From assembly GCF_002277895.1 (NCBI RefSeq), contig NZ_CP022998.1, positions 2,089,501 through 2,153,500 of the forward strand: 64,000 nucleotides of DNA. Direction: 5' to 3'. Below are positions 62,644 to 64,000 of this stretch, one piece after another. The notes beneath the pieces are model-generated. The model saw only the letters and a program-made list of their open reading frames with translations, did not search any database and was not told the DNA's origin. Numbering within the stretch: position 1 is the first letter of the stretch; every line of letters begins with the position of its first letter. A program made the translations under genes and the position numbers. The DNA comes from Rhizobium sp. 11515TR. GTDB lineage: Bacteria > Pseudomonadota > Alphaproteobacteria > Rhizobiales > Rhizobiaceae.

Positions 62644-63129
62644 ATGCAGGTCGACGCCAAGACATACGCCACCGGCGCCGAGATGATCGACGCCTACCGC
62701 TTGCTTCAGCAGCGCCTACGGGCCGCACCATTGCGCCGGCCGGTACCAACGCCGGTCCCGAAGCCGGCGGCACCGCCGAAGCTCGTTGAGCGCGCACCAC
62801 AGCCGCACCATCCTTACTGGATGGGCTGCGATATCGAGTTCGACGCCCATGTGCAGGCCTGGCGGGCATGGCGCGGCATCCACGAGCGCAACAGCAGTCT
62901 CTATGTCCGGAACCGTGCCGCAGAGCTCGGCTTCACATTCGACAAGATCCGCAGCCAGGACCGCCACCGCAAGGTCGTCGCGGCTCGCCAACTGCTGATG
63001 TACGAGGTCAAGATGCTGTTCGACCGATCCTATCCCGAGATCGGCCGGCTCTTCGGTGGCCGCGATCATACGACTGTTCTCCATGCCGTGAAGAAGATCG
63101 CGAAGATGAAGGCGGAGGGGAAGCTATGA
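62644..63129 (+). CDS. DnaA domain IV-like DNA-binding protein
   Basis: 161 residues. The C-terminal part is the DnaA-box-binding helix-turn-helix of Dna[21 protein letters not shown], then [19 protein letters not shown] (signature about 132-153). No ATPase domain precedes it; instead there is a Pro-rich linker (about 35-55). It could bind DnaA boxes at the phage origin or compete with host DnaA. An AGGAGG ribosome-binding site lies upstream. Confidence 0.88.
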   Translation: MQVDAKTYATGAEMIDAYRLLQQRLRAAPLRRPVPTPVPKPAAPPKLVERAPQPHHPYWMGCDIEFDAHVQAWRAWRGIHERNSSLYVRNRAAELGFTFDKIRSQDRHRKVVAARQLLMYEVKMLFDRSYPEIGRLFGGRDHTTVLHAVKKIAKMKAEGKL

Positions 63130-63485
63130 GCGATCGCCTCTGCCCATGGTGCAAGATCGGCCATTTCCAGCGCACGCCCTGGCTCTACACCTATCAATGC
63201 GATGAGTGCGGCACAGCAACCGTCATCGAAGAGGAGCGACGCATTTGCTGCATCGTTCCGTTCTGCCGGCGGACTCGCGGGGATCGGAAGGGGAGTCTGC
63301 TGACGCCCGGCATGGAATGGATCTGCCGCGCGCACTGGACGCCAATCCGGCTTGAGCGACGTAAGGTTTATCGCCGCGCCCTGAACGCCTTCAAAGACAA
63401 TCCCACCGATAAAAACCGTGACATTGCTTTTGGCCTTTGGGGCGCAATGAAGCGAGAAGCAATCGAGAGGGCGGCTGGGATATGA
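63126..63485 (+). CDS. Zinc-finger phage protein
   Basis: 119 residues with two likely zinc sites: LCPWCKIG with YQCDECGTA, and [15 protein letters not shown] with EWICRAHW. The C-terminal half is basic and helical ([19 protein letters not shown]). Overlaps the next gene by ATGA. DNA binding is plausible. Confidence 0.7.
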   Translation: MSDRLCPWCKIGHFQRTPWLYTYQCDECGTATVIEEERRICCIVPFCRRTRGDRKGSLLTPGMEWICRAHWTPIRLERRKVYRRALNAFKDNPTDKNRDIAFGLWGAMKREAIERAAGI

Positions 63486-63898
63486 TCGACCCGCGCGTTT
63501 CTTCCCTGTGCGCTGAAGTAGGTATCGAGGCCATTGAGGGCACCGCATACCCGCGCTTGGGGCAGACGCGTGCCGTAAACACGATCAGGCGCATTATAGA
63601 ACGTTTTGGCGAAGATCATGCCCGTCTCGTTCTGATGACGTTAGCGGAAACCGAAAATAACCGCGCTCTTTTGGACGAGGTTTGCCTCTGGACCACCTCC
63701 GATATGGTCAGGGTGTTCTCGGACGAAATAGAACAAGATGCCAGCCAATGGCTCGCATATTGGGATTCCATGCCTGTCGGATATCTACAGTCCGTCTCTC
63801 ATGGGCTCAAAGGCATGATCAAGCAGAGAGATGCCCTCTCGGGCATGGTATATCGAGAACTTCGCAAATATTATGGGCAACAGGACTTGGAGCAGTGA
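63482..63898 (+). CDS. Hypothetical phage protein
   Basis: 138 residues, all-helical (RAVNTIRRIIERFGEDHARL, VLMTLAETENNRALLDEVCL). Coupled to both neighbours. No function recognised. Confidence 0.65.
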   Translation: MIDPRVSSLCAEVGIEAIEGTAYPRLGQTRAVNTIRRIIERFGEDHARLVLMTLAETENNRALLDEVCLWTTSDMVRVFSDEIEQDASQWLAYWDSMPVGYLQSVSHGLKGMIKQRDALSGMVYRELRKYYGQQDLEQ

Positions 63899-63899
63899 C

Positions 63900-64000
63900 A
63901 TGACCCCGCATGAGATCGAAGAACTGTTTATCGCGGCTGCCCATACAGACAGGCGGTTACCATCGAATGGAGAGCGGCCGGCACAACTGAAGGCGCAAGC
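63900..64000 (+). CDS. Phage protein, N-terminal part (cut by window edge), DUF6362-like
   Basis: The visible 33 residues, MTPHEIEELFIAAAHTDRRL then ERPAQLKAQA, match the start of a phage family I recall as DUF6362. The rest lies past the window. Confidence 0.6.
   Translation, partial: MTPHEIEELFIAAAHTDRRLPSNGERPAQLKAQ

Larger units (their letters stand above)
39360..64000. mobile_element. Temperate prophage, left end to beyond the window
   Basis: From the 3' end of tRNA-Gly the gene style changes to tightly packed small genes. The sequence holds an integrase, a leftward early operon with RecE/RecT-like genes, a cI/cro-type switch, and a rightward operon with DnaB-type helicase, methyltransferases and a RuvC-like nuclease. 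Packaging, head and tail genes and attR are not in the window, so the right border is unknown. The left border is placed inside the tRNA by inference. Confidence 0.9.

Noticed and set aside
39360..64000. Right attachment site or structural phage genes
   Set aside because: No repeat of the tRNA-Gly 3' end and no capsid, portal or terminase gene was noticed before the window ends; the prophage is truncated by the window, not shown to be defective.

Overview
The window reads as a chromosomal segment of an alphaproteobacterium of the Rhizobiaceae, most likely Rhizobium. The evidence is a GC-rich core with gene sets typical of Rhizobiales (dprA-plsY-pyrC'-pyrB; aat-accC-accB-aroQ; rne-amiC-mrcA-prfB), an NDUFA12-type accessory subunit of complex I, DUF2155, DUF6105 and DUF2167 proteins, and palindromic intergenic repeats of the rhizobial RIME kind. 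The genus is inferred from these features; no database search was run.

Positions 1-39372 are core chromosome. They hold: the start of topA, dprA, plsY and an ATCase pair whose dihydroorotase partner looks catalytically dead (858-4900); an AidB-like acyl-CoA dehydrogenase; a decayed parDE toxin-antitoxin locus (6830-7362); a TetR regulator, ruvX and a metallo-beta-lactamase-fold hydrolase; the GatCAB amidotransferase genes in two places (10224-12051 and 15491-16996), interleaved with acetyltransferases; envelope and respiration genes (17-21 kb); an Aat/acetyl-CoA carboxylase/AroQ cluster; a DsbA-like oxidoreductase, an aminotransferase and RNase E; the peptidoglycan genes amiC and mrcA; prfB with a canonical +1 programmed frameshift; nadK; and rlmB with three tRNA genes (Thr-TGT, Tyr-GTA, Gly-TCC).

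From the 3' end of tRNA-Gly (about 39360) to the end of the window lies a temperate prophage, cut by the window edge. A tyrosine integrase sits next to the tRNA. About 24 small, overlapping leftward early genes (50026 down to 39423) include RecE/RecT-like recombination proteins, an HNH nuclease and Lar-like zinc proteins. A control region (50219-52135) has a cI-like S24 repressor, a divergent cro-like gene, two good promoters, and four copies of an ATCC-N6-GGAT palindrome at those promoters. The rightward operon (52135-64000) carries small regulators, a zinc-ribbon/RuvC fusion, an N4/N6 DNA methyltransferase, a DnaB-type helicase, a C5 cytosine methyltransferase with an internal array of about 33-residue repeats, a stand-alone DndC/PAPS-reductase-like PP-loop protein and a DnaA-domain-IV protein. 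Structural genes are not reached.

The most unusual part is 55375-63129, where DNA modification, replication loading and junction resolution genes are translationally coupled in one phage transcript.
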